DNA of 64,000 nucleotides, taken from NCBI RefSeq assembly GCF_030817415.1, contig NZ_JAUSZI010000002.1, forward strand, positions 5,890,001 to 5,954,000. The letters run 5' to 3'. The stretch is from Streptomyces umbrinus (GTDB lineage Bacteria > Actinomycetota > Actinomycetes > Streptomycetales > Streptomycetaceae). Position 1 is the first letter of the stretch, and each line of letters opens with the position of its first letter. A model generated the notes under the pieces. It saw nothing but the letters and a program-made list of their open reading frames with translations. It did no database searches and had not been told where the DNA came from. Both the position numbers and the translations under genes were made by a program. Shown here in pieces: positions 50,612-60,168 of this stretch.

Positions 50612-51889
50612 GTGATTGACCTTCGCCTGCTTCGTGAGGACCCCGACCGTGTTCGCGCCTCCCAGCGCGCCCGTGGAGAGGACGTCGCCCTTGTCGACGC
50701 CCTCCTCTCCGCCGACGAGCGGCGCAGGTCGTCCGGCGTCCGCTTCGACGAGCTGCGTTCCGAGCAGAAGAGCATCGGCAAGCTCATCTCCAAGGCCTCC
50801 GCCGACGAGAAGGCCGAGCTGCTCAAGAAGACGGGCCGGCTCGCCGCCGACGTCAAAGCGGCCGACGCCGAGCAGCACGAGGCGGACGAGGAGACCAAGC
50901 GCCTCCTCCTCCAGCTCGGCAACCTCGTGCACCCCGACGTCCCGGTCGGCGGCGAGGAGGACTTCGTCGTCCTGGAGACGCACGGGACCATCCGCGACTT
51001 CGGCGCCGAGGGCTTCGAGCCCAAGGACCACCTGGAGCTCGGCGAGGCACTGGGGGCCATCGACGTCGAGCGCGGCGCCAAGGTGTCCGGCTCGCGCTTC
51101 TACTACCTGACGGGTGTCGGCGCGCTGCTCGAGCTCGCCCTCGTCAACGCGGCGATCGCGCAGGCCACCGAGGCCGGCTTCATCCCCATGCTGACCCCGG
51201 CGCTGGTCCGCCCGCGGGCCATGGAGGGCACCGGCTTCCTCGGCCAGGCCGCGGAGAACGTGTACCACCTGGAGAAGGACGACTACTACCTGGTCGGCAC
51301 CTCCGAGGTCCCGCTCGCGGCGTACCACATGGACGAGATCCTCGACGCCGACAAGCTGCCCCTGCGCTACGCGGGCTTCTCGCCGTGCTTCCGACGCGAG
51401 GCCGGCACGTACGGCAAGGACACGCGGGGCATCTTCCGCGTGCACCAGTTCGACAAGGTAGAGATGTTCTCGTACGTCAACCCCGAGGACGCCGAGAACG
51501 AGCACCAGCGGCTCCTGGAGTGGGAGAAGCAGTGGCTCACCGGGCTTGAGCTGCCCTTCCAGGTCATCGACGTGGCGTCGGGCGACCTGGGCTCGTCCGC
51601 CTCGCGCAAGTTCGACTGCGAGGCGTGGATCCCGACCCAGGGCAAGTACCGCGAGCTGACGTCGGCCTCGAACTGCGACGGTTTCCAGGCCCGCCGTCTG
51701 TCGGTGCGTATGCGTGACGGCAAGAAGGTGCAGCCGCTCGCGACGCTGAACGGCACGCTGTGCGCCGTACCGCGCACGATCGTGGCGATCCTGGAGAACC
51801 ACCAGCTGGCCGACGGTTCCGTACGGGTGCCCGAGGTGCTGCGTCCGTATCTGGGCGGCCGTGAGGTGCTGGAGCCGATCTCCAAGTGA
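50612..51889 (+). CDS. serS: seryl-tRNA synthetase
   Basis: 425 residues from GTG 50612. The N-terminal coiled-coil tRNA-binding arm spans ~30-100 ([26 protein letters not shown]). Class II core: [18 protein letters not shown], motif 2 [27 protein letters not shown], and motif 3 [20 protein letters not shown]. It charges the three serine tRNAs seen in this window, among others. It overlaps the HAD gene by GTGA. Confidence 0.97.
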   Translation: MIDLRLLREDPDRVRASQRARGEDVALVDALLSADERRRSSGVRFDELRSEQKSIGKLISKASADEKAELLKKTGRLAADVKAADAEQHEADEETKRLLLQLGNLVHPDVPVGGEEDFVVLETHGTIRDFGAEGFEPKDHLELGEALGAIDVERGAKVSGSRFYYLTGVGALLELALVNAAIAQATEAGFIPMLTPALVRPRAMEGTGFLGQAAENVYHLEKDDYYLVGTSEVPLAAYHMDEILDADKLPLRYAGFSPCFRREAGTYGKDTRGIFRVHQFDKVEMFSYVNPEDAENEHQRLLEWEKQWLTGLELPFQVIDVASGDLGSSASRKFDCEAWIPTQGKYRELTSASNCDGFQARRLSVRMRDGKKVQPLATLNGTLCAVPRTIVAILENHQLADGSVRVPEVLRPYLGGREVLEPISK

Positions 51890-52743
51890 CCGGCGCCACT
51901 GGGTCTACGGCCTCGACCGGCTCGACCTCTTCGACCGAGGAGGCCGGGGCGTTCCCCTACAAGCTCGTCGCGACCGATCTCGACGGAACGTTGCTGCGTT
52001 CCGACGACACGGTCTCGGAGCGCACGCGTGAGGCGCTCGCCGCGACCACCGTGGCGGGCGCCGCACACCTCGTCGTCACCGGCCGCGCGGTGCCCTGGAC
52101 ACGCCACATCCTCGACGAACTCGGATACGAGGGACTCGCGGTGTGCGGTCAGGGCGCGCAGCTGTACGACGCCGGGGCGCACCGCCTGCTCACATCGGTG
52201 ACCCTCGACCGGCAGGTGGCCGGCCTCGCGCTCGCCAAGATCGAGGCGGAGGTCGGCCCGCTGGCCGTCGCCGCAAGCCGCGACGGCATCGACGGGGATG
52301 TCCTGATCGGCCCCGGCTACCGGGTGCTGGGCAAGCTGGAGGCCGTCCCGTTCACCGATGTCGCGGAGCTCTGGGCCGCGCCCCTGACCAAGATGTACAT
52401 CCAGCATCCCGAGCTCACCGACGACGAGCTGGCGGCCGCGGCACGAGCGGCGGCCGGCGGTCTGGTGAGCGTCGTGATGGCGGGCGAGGGCATCGTCGAG
52501 ATCCTCCCCCTGGGCCTGTCCAAGGCCACGGGCCTCTCCCTGGCGGCCCGCCGCCTGGGCGTGAAGGCCGCCGACACGATCGCCTTCGGCGACATGCCGA
52601 ACGACATCCCGATGTTCACGTGGTCGGCCCATGGCGTGGCAATGGCCAACGCCCATGAGGAGCTCAAGGCCGTGGCGGACGAGATGACGTCGTCGAACGA
52701 TGAGGACGGCATCGCGGTGGTGCTGGAGAGGTTGCTGGGCTAG
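51886..52743 (+). CDS. HAD-superfamily (Cof-type) phosphatase
   Basis: 285 residues. After a Thr/Ser-rich N-terminal ~25 residues comes the HAD motif [17 protein letters not shown], motif II VVTGRAV, and motifs [37 protein letters not shown] with GDxxND. A Cof-type C2 cap is inserted (~90-195). Substrate is probably a sugar phosphate or nucleotide. It is translationally coupled to serS. Confidence 0.9.
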   Translation: MTGATGSTASTGSTSSTEEAGAFPYKLVATDLDGTLLRSDDTVSERTREALAATTVAGAAHLVVTGRAVPWTRHILDELGYEGLAVCGQGAQLYDAGAHRLLTSVTLDRQVAGLALAKIEAEVGPLAVAASRDGIDGDVLIGPGYRVLGKLEAVPFTDVAELWAAPLTKMYIQHPELTDDELAAAARAAAGGLVSVVMAGEGIVEILPLGLSKATGLSLAARRLGVKAADTIAFGDMPNDIPMFTWSAHGVAMANAHEELKAVADEMTSSNDEDGIAVVLERLLG

Positions 52744-52902
52744 CGCCACCGCCCACCCACCGGCGCTGCCGAAGAAGCTGCCGGAGAAGTCGACGGCAGC
52801 ACGCGATCAGCCCCAAAAGAAATAGAAGGGGGGGCGGGCGGCGGGGAATCTCGCCGCGAAGCGGCGTCTCGAACTCCGCCGAGTCACAGCGACAGCGTCT
52901 CG

Positions 52903-52989
52903 CGGAGGATGCGTGGATCGAACACGCGCGGGGGGTCAACCCCGACCACGGCTTAGCAAGCCGGTGCCTTACCGCTCGGCCAATCCTCC
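52903..52989 (-). tRNA. tRNA-Ser(GCU), copy 2
   Basis: 87 nt, class II. Acceptor GGAGGAT/ATCCTCC, D region GCCGAGCGGTAAGGC, anticodon stem CCGGC/GCCGT with loop TTGCTAA (anticodon GCT), long variable arm, T arm GCGTGTTCGATCCACGC, discriminator G. It is less like the usual streptomycete Ser tRNAs than the copy at 11134. Confidence 0.9.
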
Positions 52990-53286
52990 GGGTGGGCGGC
53001 CCGCGCCAATGTGCGCGCTCGAAGCGGCCGCCCCGGGCAGCTCCCCGTGTGGGACGGACTCGACGGAGGGGTAACTACTCCGGAGCCCGTCGGCTGCCCT
53101 GCTGGGAGCTCGACGAACTGCTACTGACGGGCATCGTCGTGCTCCTCTCCCAGATCGTGGCACCGGAGGAACCCGGCGACTTGGACATAACCACTGTGCC
53201 CGTACGCCGAGTTGGACGCCACCGAATAAATCACCGGCCGAGCATGCCGTTCGGCGAACGGCAGCCGGGGGCGACCGGGAGGCGGG
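52990..53286. other. intergenic region, no gene seen
   Basis: 297 bp upstream of tRNA-Ser and downstream of a small leftward gene. A short plus-strand reading frame exists, but it lacks an RBS and coding character. The AT-rich AATAAATCACC near 53223-53235 may belong to the tRNA promoter. Confidence 0.4.
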
Positions 53287-53550
53287 CTACCGGCGACGCC
53301 ACCTGCGGCGCCGTGCCTTGCTGAAGAACCAGCCCGCGGGCGGCTCGTCGGAACGCCACGGCTGCGGGTCGGGTCCGCCGTCGCGCCAGCGGGCCGCGAG
53401 CATCCGGGCGCGCGCGGACGGCTCCGCCGTGTCGGCGGACCGTATGAAGTCGTCGTCCAGGACCAGCTCGTCCCAGACGTCCTCGGACGCCCCCGGGCCC
53501 TGGCCGTCGCCCGGGCCCTGTCCTTCGCTCCGCGGTGCCTGCGCTGCCAT
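53287..53550 (-). CDS. small conserved acidic/basic protein
   Basis: 87 residues from ATG 53550 with a strong RBS (GAGGAGGA). Gly/Asp-rich start, then EDVWDELVLDDDFIRSADTAEPSARARMLAARW, RSDEPPAGWFFSK and an extremely basic end (RRRRWRRR). It resembles short actinobacterial proteins of unknown function with the DDDFI motif. It is a likely real gene with no predicted membrane segment. Confidence 0.65.
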   Translation of the reverse strand: MAAQAPRSEGQGPGDGQGPGASEDVWDELVLDDDFIRSADTAEPSARARMLAARWRDGGPDPQPWRSDEPPAGWFFSKARRRRWRRR

Positions 53551-53642
53551 CCCCGTTCCTCCTCGCTGTGCATCCCCTTGAGCAAGTGTGCCGTTCTGCG
53601 TGTAAAGCCGATCTCAAGATCAAAAGAGGCTCCACGGAGCGG

Positions 53643-54362
53643 TTACTCCTCGCCGGCCAGCGTCAGCGTCCGCAGCTTCTGTCCGGCGAACCAGGTGGCG
53701 GCGACGGTCACCACGACCAGCAGCACCGTCCCCGTGGTCAGCCCCACGTCCGACGTGACGAGGTCGCCGCCGGACACCTTCTGGGCCACGGCGAGGGACC
53801 ACTGCTGGACGCTCAGCGTGCGTGCCCCGGAGACCAGCGACCCGAAGAGGGTCTCCCACACGAGGGCGTAGACGAGTCCGAAGACGACCGCGTGCCGCGT
53901 GATGGTGCCCAGGAGCAGGAACATCGCGGCGTACGCGATGGAGGCGACCAGCGCGGCGACCGTGTAGGCGACGGCGATCTGCTGGCCGTTGCCGTTGAGG
54001 ATCATTCCCGCGAGGAACGTCGGGATTGCCGAGAACGCCATGGTGACGGCGATGGCGACGATCAACTTGGTGAAGATGATCGTGGGGCGTTTGACCGGCT
54101 TGGCGAGCAGGTAGACGACCGATCCGTCGTCGATCTCGGGGCCGATCGCGCCGGTGCCCGCGATGACGCCGATGATGGGCACCATCGTGGCGAGCGCGAA
54201 CCCGCCGAGGACGTCCGAGGCCACCTGGTCGTCGGTGCCCGTGAAGGCGCGTACGGCCACGGAGATGACGATCAGCAGGGCGGGCAGGGCGCCCAGGATG
54301 AGGGCCCGGCGGCGGCCGAGCAGGCCGCGGTAGGTGAGCCGGGCGACTGTGGGGTCGTACAT
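53643..54362 (-). CDS. ABC-2 type permease
   Basis: 239 residues with about six membrane segments (ALILGALPALLIVISVAV, ATMVPIIGVIAGTGAIGPEI, FTKLIVAIAVTMAFSAIPTF, VAALVASIAYAAMFLLLGT and others). The ABC-2 signature IGPEIDDGSVVYLLAKPVKRPTIIFTKL is present. It lies 9 bp downstream of its ATPase gene. Last gene of a four-gene leftward run of two ATPase/permease pairs. Confidence 0.85.
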   Translation of the reverse strand: MYDPTVARLTYRGLLGRRRALILGALPALLIVISVAVRAFTGTDDQVASDVLGGFALATMVPIIGVIAGTGAIGPEIDDGSVVYLLAKPVKRPTIIFTKLIVAIAVTMAFSAIPTFLAGMILNGNGQQIAVAYTVAALVASIAYAAMFLLLGTITRHAVVFGLVYALVWETLFGSLVSGARTLSVQQWSLAVAQKVSGGDLVTSDVGLTTGTVLLVVVTVAATWFAGQKLRTLTLAGEE

Positions 54363-54371
54363 CTTGGCCTC

Positions 54372-55283
54372 CTACGCCGCGACGAGATACGAGAAGACGG
54401 ACTCGAGGGACTCGTCGGACGGCGAGACCGTGAGCAGCCGGATGCCGTGGTCACGGGCCACCCGCGGCAGCAGTGCCGTGAAGCGTGGGAAGTCGACCGC
54501 CTGGATGCGCAACGCGCCCTCCTGGAGGTCCACTTCGATGCCGGACGTCGACGGGTCGGCGATGAGCGCGGCCGCGAGGGCACGGTCGTCGCTGGAACGC
54601 ACCAGGTAGCGGTGCGGCCGGTCGGTCATCAGGCGGCGGATCCGGCGGAAGTCGCCGCTCGCCGCGTGCCGTCCGGCGACGATCACCTCGATGTGCGAGG
54701 CGAGTTGCTCGACCTCTTCGAGGATGTGGGACGAGAAGAGGACCGTACGGCCCTCGTCGCCCATGCGCCGCAGCAGGTCCATGAGCTGCATGCGCTGGCG
54801 CGGGTCCATGCCGTTGAAGGGCTCGTCGAGGAGCAGCAGGGACGGGTTGTGGACGAGCGCCGAGGCCATCTTCACGCGCTGGCGCATGCCCTTGGAGTAC
54901 GTGGAGATCTTGCGGTCCTGCGCGTACTCCATCTGGACCGTGGCGAGGGCCCGCTGGGCGGCCTTGTCGCCGAGGCCGTGCAACTCGGCGTTGGCGACGA
55001 CGAATTCGCGGCCCGTGAGGAAGTCGTACATCGCCTCGCGCTCGGGGACGATGCCGATCTGCTTGTAGATCTGTTCGTTCCGCCAGGTCGCCTGGCCGTC
55101 GAGCGTGACGCTGCCCGTGGAGGGGGCCAGGAAGCCGCCCATCATGTTGATGAGGGTCGACTTTCCCGCGCCGTTCGGACCGAGCAGGCCGGTGACGCCG
55201 GGGCCGATCGTCATGGTGACGTCGTTGACGGCCACCACGTTGCCGAACCAGCGCGACACGTGGTCGATGGTGAGCGTGGTCAC
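54372..55283 (-). CDS. ABC transporter ATPase
   Basis: 303 residues from GTG 55283 (GTGA overlap with the upstream permease). Walker A GLLGPNGAGKSTLINMM, signature YSKGMRQRVKMASALVHNP, Walker B LLLLDEPFNGMDP, switch SSHILEEVEQL. The C-terminal ~80 residues (PSDESLESVFSYL) are the usual ABC-2 extension. Probable exporter; substrate unknown. Confidence 0.92.
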   Translation of the reverse strand: MTTLTIDHVSRWFGNVVAVNDVTMTIGPGVTGLLGPNGAGKSTLINMMGGFLAPSTGSVTLDGQATWRNEQIYKQIGIVPEREAMYDFLTGREFVVANAELHGLGDKAAQRALATVQMEYAQDRKISTYSKGMRQRVKMASALVHNPSLLLLDEPFNGMDPRQRMQLMDLLRRMGDEGRTVLFSSHILEEVEQLASHIEVIVAGRHAASGDFRRIRRLMTDRPHRYLVRSSDDRALAAALIADPSTSGIEVDLQEGALRIQAVDFPRFTALLPRVARDHGIRLLTVSPSDESLESVFSYLVAA

Positions 55284-56221
55284 AGTCCGACCTTTCGGTA
55301 GCGGCGCATCAGCAGGCCGTAGCAACCGGCGATGAGTCCCAGGGTGACGAGGAGGAAGACGACGCCCTGTCCGGACGAGGGCCCCACCTCGCCGGGGTAC
55401 GCGGACGACGCGCCGAGGAAGGCGGTCTGTACGCCGTCGATGAGCGTGATGGGTGAGAAGAGGCCGAGCCAGGGGACCGCCGAGGCGCTGCCCTGCTCGT
55501 GGGCGATGGCCTGGACGGTGGAGACGGCTCCGTAGGAGATGGTCAGTACGGCGATGACGGCGGCGATGCCGAAGCCGCGCCGGGGCGTGACCGCCGAGAT
55601 CACCAGGCCGATGCCGGCGAAGAGGAGAGAGAGCAGTGCCACGGAGACGAGCCCTTGTGCGAGACCCTTGGTCTGGTCGGAGAAGTCGAGCTTGGCCAGC
55701 AGCGCGCCCACGTACAGCACGAGCAGCGGTGCGGCGGTGAGCATGAACAGCGCCGAGGCCAGCGCCGCGTACTTGGCGCGGACGTAGTCGGCGGTCTCGA
55801 TGGGGCGGGAGAAGTACAGCGGAACGGTCTTGAAGCGCAGGTCCCGGGAGACGGACTGCGGTCCCTGGGAGGCGACGTACAGGCCGATGACGGCCTGCAT
55901 GATGACCGCGTAACTCGTGTAGTCGACGGGCAGGTCCTTCGCCTTGGTGGCGACGGCGACCGCGACCATGATCAGCGCGGGGACGCACATCACCACGAAG
56001 AGCAGCATCGGCAGCACCTTGGACTTCACCGAGCGGCCGAGGCCGTAGGCGCCGCGCAGGGACTGCGAGTAGAGCGACCGGCGGGCGTACGCGCGGCCCA
56101 GGCGCGGGCCGTCGTAGTTGCGGTAGCCGATGTTGTGGATCCGGGTCTGCTCGCCCGGGCGGGCCGGGGCCGGGGCCGTGGCCTGGGCCGAGGTCTGTGC
56201 CGGGGGCTGCTCAACCGCCAT
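55280..56221 (-). CDS. ABC-2 type permease
   Basis: 313 residues. A Pro/Ala-rich cytoplasmic N-terminus (~1-25), then RIHNIGYRNYDGPRLGRAYARRSLYSQSLRGAYGL, typical of this permease group, and six membrane segments (LPMLLFVVMCVPALIMVAVAVA, ALFMLTAAPLLVLYVGALL, VSVALLSLLFAGIGLVISAV and others). It pairs with one of the two ATPases. It overlaps both neighbours (4 and 11 nt). Confidence 0.85.
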   Translation of the reverse strand: MAVEQPPAQTSAQATAPAPARPGEQTRIHNIGYRNYDGPRLGRAYARRSLYSQSLRGAYGLGRSVKSKVLPMLLFVVMCVPALIMVAVAVATKAKDLPVDYTSYAVIMQAVIGLYVASQGPQSVSRDLRFKTVPLYFSRPIETADYVRAKYAALASALFMLTAAPLLVLYVGALLAKLDFSDQTKGLAQGLVSVALLSLLFAGIGLVISAVTPRRGFGIAAVIAVLTISYGAVSTVQAIAHEQGSASAVPWLGLFSPITLIDGVQTAFLGASSAYPGEVGPSSGQGVVFLLVTLGLIAGCYGLLMRRYRKVGL

Positions 56222-57203
56222 GGCCGACCGCCTCCTTCCGCTGTTCGTCGCCGCCTTGGAGAGCCTGCTCGTCGCTGTCCTTGAAGACCTCCGAGATGTG
56301 GTGCCTGCGCTGCTCCATGCGCACCAGACCGAGGCCCAGGTCGGCGACGACGTCCCGTACGACGTCGTACGTCTCCTCGCCCTCCGCCGTGAGCAGGAGG
56401 ATGTGGCCCGCGCCGGGCAGTCCGCTGCCGTCGTGGGTGTCGATCCCGCGCGCGTGGAGCACGTCGCGCACCGCGCGGGTGCCGTCCGGATGCTCGTCGG
56501 TGTCGGTGACCTCGATCGCGAGGATCGCCGTGCTCTGCGTGAAGTCCGTGGTGGAGCTGGACCGCAGGAGCTTGCCGCCGTCGACGACCACGACGTGGTC
56601 GCAGGTGCGCTCCAGCTCGCCCAGGAGGTGCGAGGTGACCAGGACGGAGATGCCGAAGTCGGTGTAAATACGGCGGATCAGGCCGAGCATCTCGTCACGG
56701 CCGACCGGGTCCAGGCCGTTGGTCGGCTCGTCCAGGAAGACCAGCTGCGGGTCGTGGACCAGCGCCTGGGCGAGCTTCACGCGCTGCTTCATGCCCGTCG
56801 AGTAACCCCCGATGGGGCGGTAGCGCTCCTCGTAGAGGCCGACGTGGCGCAGCGTGTCCGCGGTGCGCTCGCGGGCCGCCGTCGGGGGCAGGCCGGACAT
56901 GCGCGCCATGTGGACGACGAACTCGGTGGCCGAGACGTCGGGCGGCAGACAGTCGTGCTCCGGCATGTACCCGACGCGCTCACGGATGTCGCCGCCCTTG
57001 GTGGCGACATCGAGTCCGAGCACTTCGGCCCGGCCCTCGGTGGCGGGGGACAGACCCAGCAGGATCTTGATCAGTGTGGACTTGCCGGCTCCGTTGGCTC
57101 CGACGAGTCCGGTCACACCGGGTCCGACGTCCACGGAGAGCCGGTCAAGAGCGGTCACCCTCGGGAACCGCTTGCTCAGGCTTTCGGTCGCGATCACAGT
57201 CAC
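56211..57203 (-). CDS. ABC transporter ATPase
   Basis: 330 residues from GTG 57203. Walker A GLVGANGAGKSTLIKIL, signature YSTGMKQRVKLAQALVHDP, Walker B LVFLDEPTNGLDP, switch TSHLLGELERT. C-terminal extension ~90 residues ending in MEQRRHHISEVFKD. First gene of the leftward four-gene exporter operon, divergent from the M24 peptidase gene. Confidence 0.92.
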   Translation of the reverse strand: MTVIATESLSKRFPRVTALDRLSVDVGPGVTGLVGANGAGKSTLIKILLGLSPATEGRAEVLGLDVATKGGDIRERVGYMPEHDCLPPDVSATEFVVHMARMSGLPPTAARERTADTLRHVGLYEERYRPIGGYSTGMKQRVKLAQALVHDPQLVFLDEPTNGLDPVGRDEMLGLIRRIYTDFGISVLVTSHLLGELERTCDHVVVVDGGKLLRSSSTTDFTQSTAILAIEVTDTDEHPDGTRAVRDVLHARGIDTHDGSGLPGAGHILLLTAEGEETYDVVRDVVADLGLGLVRMEQRRHHISEVFKDSDEQALQGGDEQRKEAVGHGG

Positions 57204-57547
57204 ATTTCGAAGGTAGTGGCGCAGACCACACCGGTCGTCAACCCTGGGAGCTGTATCGGCGTCCCTCTCGGGTATTACGGGCCCGTAGGGGTCCCCCTGA
57301 GGTCGAACAACCGGCGGCGGACGGACGGCATCGCGCGAGGCCCGTCTCGGCCCGATTGTCCGCATAGGGCCGATCATCCGGCCGGCTGTCAGGCGTCATC
57401 AGGTTGGCCATCTGGGCCGGTTGTCCACATCGGCCCGGTTGCCCACAGGTCGCGTGCACGCCTATTGACGCAGCCTCCAACAATTGTCACATTCATCAGT
57501 GTCAAGTTGCGGGCGGGTACGGCAGTCGGCTTGGGACGGACGGTGGC
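57204..57547. other. divergent intergenic region with DnaA box
   Basis: 344 bp, no gene. TTGTCCACA (57421-57429), an exact consensus DnaA box, lies in a direct repeat CCGGTTGYCCACA, whose second copy reads TTGCCCACA at 57439-57447. CAATTGTCACATTC near 57480 is a promoter-like AT-rich patch for the M24 gene. Confidence 0.55.
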
Positions 57548-58417
57548 ATGACCTCGGCAGCGGCTTCACCAGGGACTTCTTCGGGGAAGGGCGGCGGACT
57601 CGGCGCGGAACTGCGAGGGTTCAGAGAGGTACAGCGGCTCGCGTACGAGTGCGCGGAGGCGGTAGCGGCGCAGCTGAAGCCGGGCGTGACCGAGCGCGAG
57701 GCGGCGCGGATGCAGCGCGAGTGGCTGCGCGAGCGCGGCGTGCGGGACTGGTTCCATCTGCCCTTCGCCTGGTTCGGGGACCGTACGGCGTTCGTCGACT
57801 TCCGGATCCCGCTGCAGTTCTTCCCCACCAACCGGCGCCTGGAGGCGGGGATGCCGTTCATCCTCGACCTGGCACCCGTCCACAAGGGCTTCACCGCGGA
57901 CATCGGGTACTCCGGTTCGCTGGGGCCCAACCCGCTGCAGGACAAGCTCCTCGCCGACCTGGAGGCGCACCGCGAGCTGATCCTGCGCGAGGTGCGCGAG
58001 CGGCGCCCGCTGCGCGAGATCTACCAGGACGTGGACCGGCTCATGGTCCGCCAGGGCTACGCGAACCGGCACCGGGCGTATCCCTTCGGGGTGATCGCGC
58101 ACAAGGTCGACCGGGTCAGGGAGCGGCGCTGGTCACCGAAGCTGTTCGGGTTCGGCACGCAGTCGCTCAAGGGCCTGGCGAGCGACGCGATCCACGGCCA
58201 CCGTGACGGCTGGTCCCCGCTGTGGTCGCCGTACAGGTTCTCCGACCACCCTCCCCGGCCCGGTCTGTGGGCGGTCGAGCCGCACCTCGGATTCCGGGGC
58301 ACGGGCGCGAAGTTCGAGGAGATCCTGGTGGTCACCGACTCCGAGGATCCCGAGCAGAGCGCCTCCTGGCTGGACGACGATCTGCCGCACGTGCGGCGCT
58401 GGGCGGAGGGCAAGTGA
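57548..58417 (+). CDS. M24 family metallopeptidase
   Basis: 289 residues. M24 fold: FREVQRLAYECAEAVAAQLKPGVTEREAARMQ, then the metal-ligand region FILDLAPVHKGFTADIGYSGSLGPN (two Asp), HRAYPFGVIAHKV in place of the usual HGxGH, and late acidic residue VEPHLGF. The EDDxxVT element seen in aminopeptidase P is replaced by KFEEILVVTD. Substitutions suggest an atypical or creatinase-like hydrolase. It is coupled (GTGA) to the next gene. Confidence 0.8.
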   Translation: MTSAAASPGTSSGKGGGLGAELRGFREVQRLAYECAEAVAAQLKPGVTEREAARMQREWLRERGVRDWFHLPFAWFGDRTAFVDFRIPLQFFPTNRRLEAGMPFILDLAPVHKGFTADIGYSGSLGPNPLQDKLLADLEAHRELILREVRERRPLREIYQDVDRLMVRQGYANRHRAYPFGVIAHKVDRVRERRWSPKLFGFGTQSLKGLASDAIHGHRDGWSPLWSPYRFSDHPPRPGLWAVEPHLGFRGTGAKFEEILVVTDSEDPEQSASWLDDDLPHVRRWAEGK

Positions 58418-60168
58418 CGCTTGAGGGTGCGCGCGAGCGCTGGGTGCGTACGGGCGGGGTCGAGCTGTGTGTCGCCGAACTGGGCGACCCGGCACAGCCC
58501 ACGGTGATGCTCGTACACGGTTATCCGGACTCCAAGGAGGTGTGGTCCGAGGTCGCCGCGCGCCTGGCAGGGCGCTTCCATGTCGTGCTGTACGACGTGC
58601 GCGGCCACGGCCGGTCGACGGCACCGCAGCCGCTGCGCGGCGGGTTCACGCTGGAGAAGCTGACGGACGACTTCCTGGCCGTCGCGGACGCGGTCAGCCC
58701 GGACCGTCCGGTCCACCTGGTGGGCCACGACTGGGGCTCGGTCCAGGCCTGGGAGTTCACCACGGTCAAGCGCACCGAGGGGCGGATCGCCTCCTTCACG
58801 TCGATGTCGGGGCCGTCCCTCGACCACTTCGGGCACTGGATCAAGAAGCGCGTGTCCCGCCCGACGCCCCGCAGGGTCGGTCAACTGCTCGGCCAGGGCG
58901 CCAAGTCCTGGTACGTGTACCTGCTGCACACCCCGGTGCTGCCCGAGCTCGCCTGGCGCGGCCCCCTCGGCAAGCAGTGGCCCAAGATCCTGCGGCGCCT
59001 GGAGAAGGTCCCCGGGAGCGACTATCCGACCCCCTCACTGCCCACGGACGCCGCGCACGGCGCCTGGCTGTACCGGGACAACGTACGGGCCCGGCTGCGT
59101 AGGCCACGCGCCGACGCGTACGCACACGCGCCCGTGCAGCTCATCACGCCGCTCGGGGACGTGTTCCTCTCGGAGAAGCTCTACGACGAGCTGGAGCTGT
59201 GGGCCCCGCAGTTGACGCGCCGCACGCTCCCGGCGAAGCACTGGATCCCGCGCACCCGGCCGGACCAACTGGCCGCCTGGATCACCGAGTTCGTGACGAC
59301 CACCGAGGGCGGGAGGACCGCATCCGCGGCGACCGGCCCGTACGCCGACCGCTTCGGCGGGCAGTTGGTGCTGGTCACCGGTGCGGGCAGCGGTATCGGG
59401 CGGGCCACCGCCTTCGCGTTCGCCGAGGCCTGCGCGCGCGTGGTGGCCGTCGACCGGGACGCGGAGAGCGCGGCCCGCACCGCGGAGCTGTCCCGGCTCA
59501 TCGGCGCCCCTCAGGCCTGGGCCGAGACGGTCGACGTCTCCGACGAGCAGGCCATGGAGAAGCTCGCCGAGAAGGTCGCCGCCGAGTACGGGGTGGTCGA
59601 CGTCCTGGTCAACAACGCCGGGATCGGGCTGTCCGGCTCGTTCCTCGACACCACCGCGGAGGACTGGCGCAACGTCCTCGGCGTCAACCTGTGGGGCGTT
59701 ATCCACGGCTGCCGGCTCTTCGGGAAGCAGATGGCCGAGCGCGGACAGGGCGGCCACATCGTCAACACCGCGTCCGCGGCCGCGTATCTGCCCTCCAGGA
59801 CACTGCCCGCCTACAGCACCTCGAAGGCGGCGGTGCTGATGCTCAGCGAGTGCCTGCGCGCCGAGCTGGCCGGGCAGGGCATCGGGGTCTCGGCGATCTG
59901 CCCGGGCTTCATCAACACGAACATCACGTCGACCGCGCGTTTCACGGGGGTCGACGCCGACGAGGAGAAGCGGCGCCAGAAGAAGTCCGCGCGGCTGTAC
60001 GGGCTGCGCAACTACCCGCCGGAGAAGGTCGCCGAGGCCGTACTTCGCGCGGTCGTCCGCAACCAGGCCGTGGTCCCCGTGACCGCGGAGGCGCGCGGCG
60101 GCCGCCTCATGTCCCGCTTCACGCCGAGAGCGCTGCGCGCGATCGCACGAATGGAGCCACCCCTGTGA
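58414..60168 (+). CDS. fusion of alpha/beta hydrolase and short-chain dehydrogenase
   Basis: 584 residues from GTG 58414. Residues ~15-295 are an epoxide-hydrolase-like alpha/beta domain: VMLVHGYPDSKEVW, HLVGHDWGSVQAWEF (nucleophile Asp in HDWG) and a late His in KHWIP. Residues ~310-560 are an SDR: QLVLVTGAGSGIGRATAFAFAEACARVVAVDRD (NAD(P) site), NNAG, the Ser in VNTASAAAYLP and YxxxK in AYSTSKAAVL. Both catalytic sets look intact. Such fusions occur in actinobacteria; the joint reaction is unknown. It overlaps the following pseudogene by 4 nt. Confidence 0.9.
   Translation: MTLEGARERWVRTGGVELCVAELGDPAQPTVMLVHGYPDSKEVWSEVAARLAGRFHVVLYDVRGHGRSTAPQPLRGGFTLEKLTDDFLAVADAVSPDRPVHLVGHDWGSVQAWEFTTVKRTEGRIASFTSMSGPSLDHFGHWIKKRVSRPTPRRVGQLLGQGAKSWYVYLLHTPVLPELAWRGPLGKQWPKILRRLEKVPGSDYPTPSLPTDAAHGAWLYRDNVRARLRRPRADAYAHAPVQLITPLGDVFLSEKLYDELELWAPQLTRRTLPAKHWIPRTRPDQLAAWITEFVTTTEGGRTASAATGPYADRFGGQLVLVTGAGSGIGRATAFAFAEACARVVAVDRDAESAARTAELSRLIGAPQAWAETVDVSDEQAMEKLAEKVAAEYGVVDVLVNNAGIGLSGSFLDTTAEDWRNVLGVNLWGVIHGCRLFGKQMAERGQGGHIVNTASAAAYLPSRTLPAYSTSKAAVLMLSECLRAELAGQGIGVSAICPGFINTNITSTARFTGVDADEEKRRQKKSARLYGLRNYPPEKVAEAVLRAVVRNQAVVPVTAEARGGRLMSRFTPRALRAIARMEPPL

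Noticed and set aside
52992..53324. 110-codon plus-strand ORF after tRNA-Ser
   Set aside because: No RBS, a poor N-terminus, and overlap with the better-supported leftward gene.
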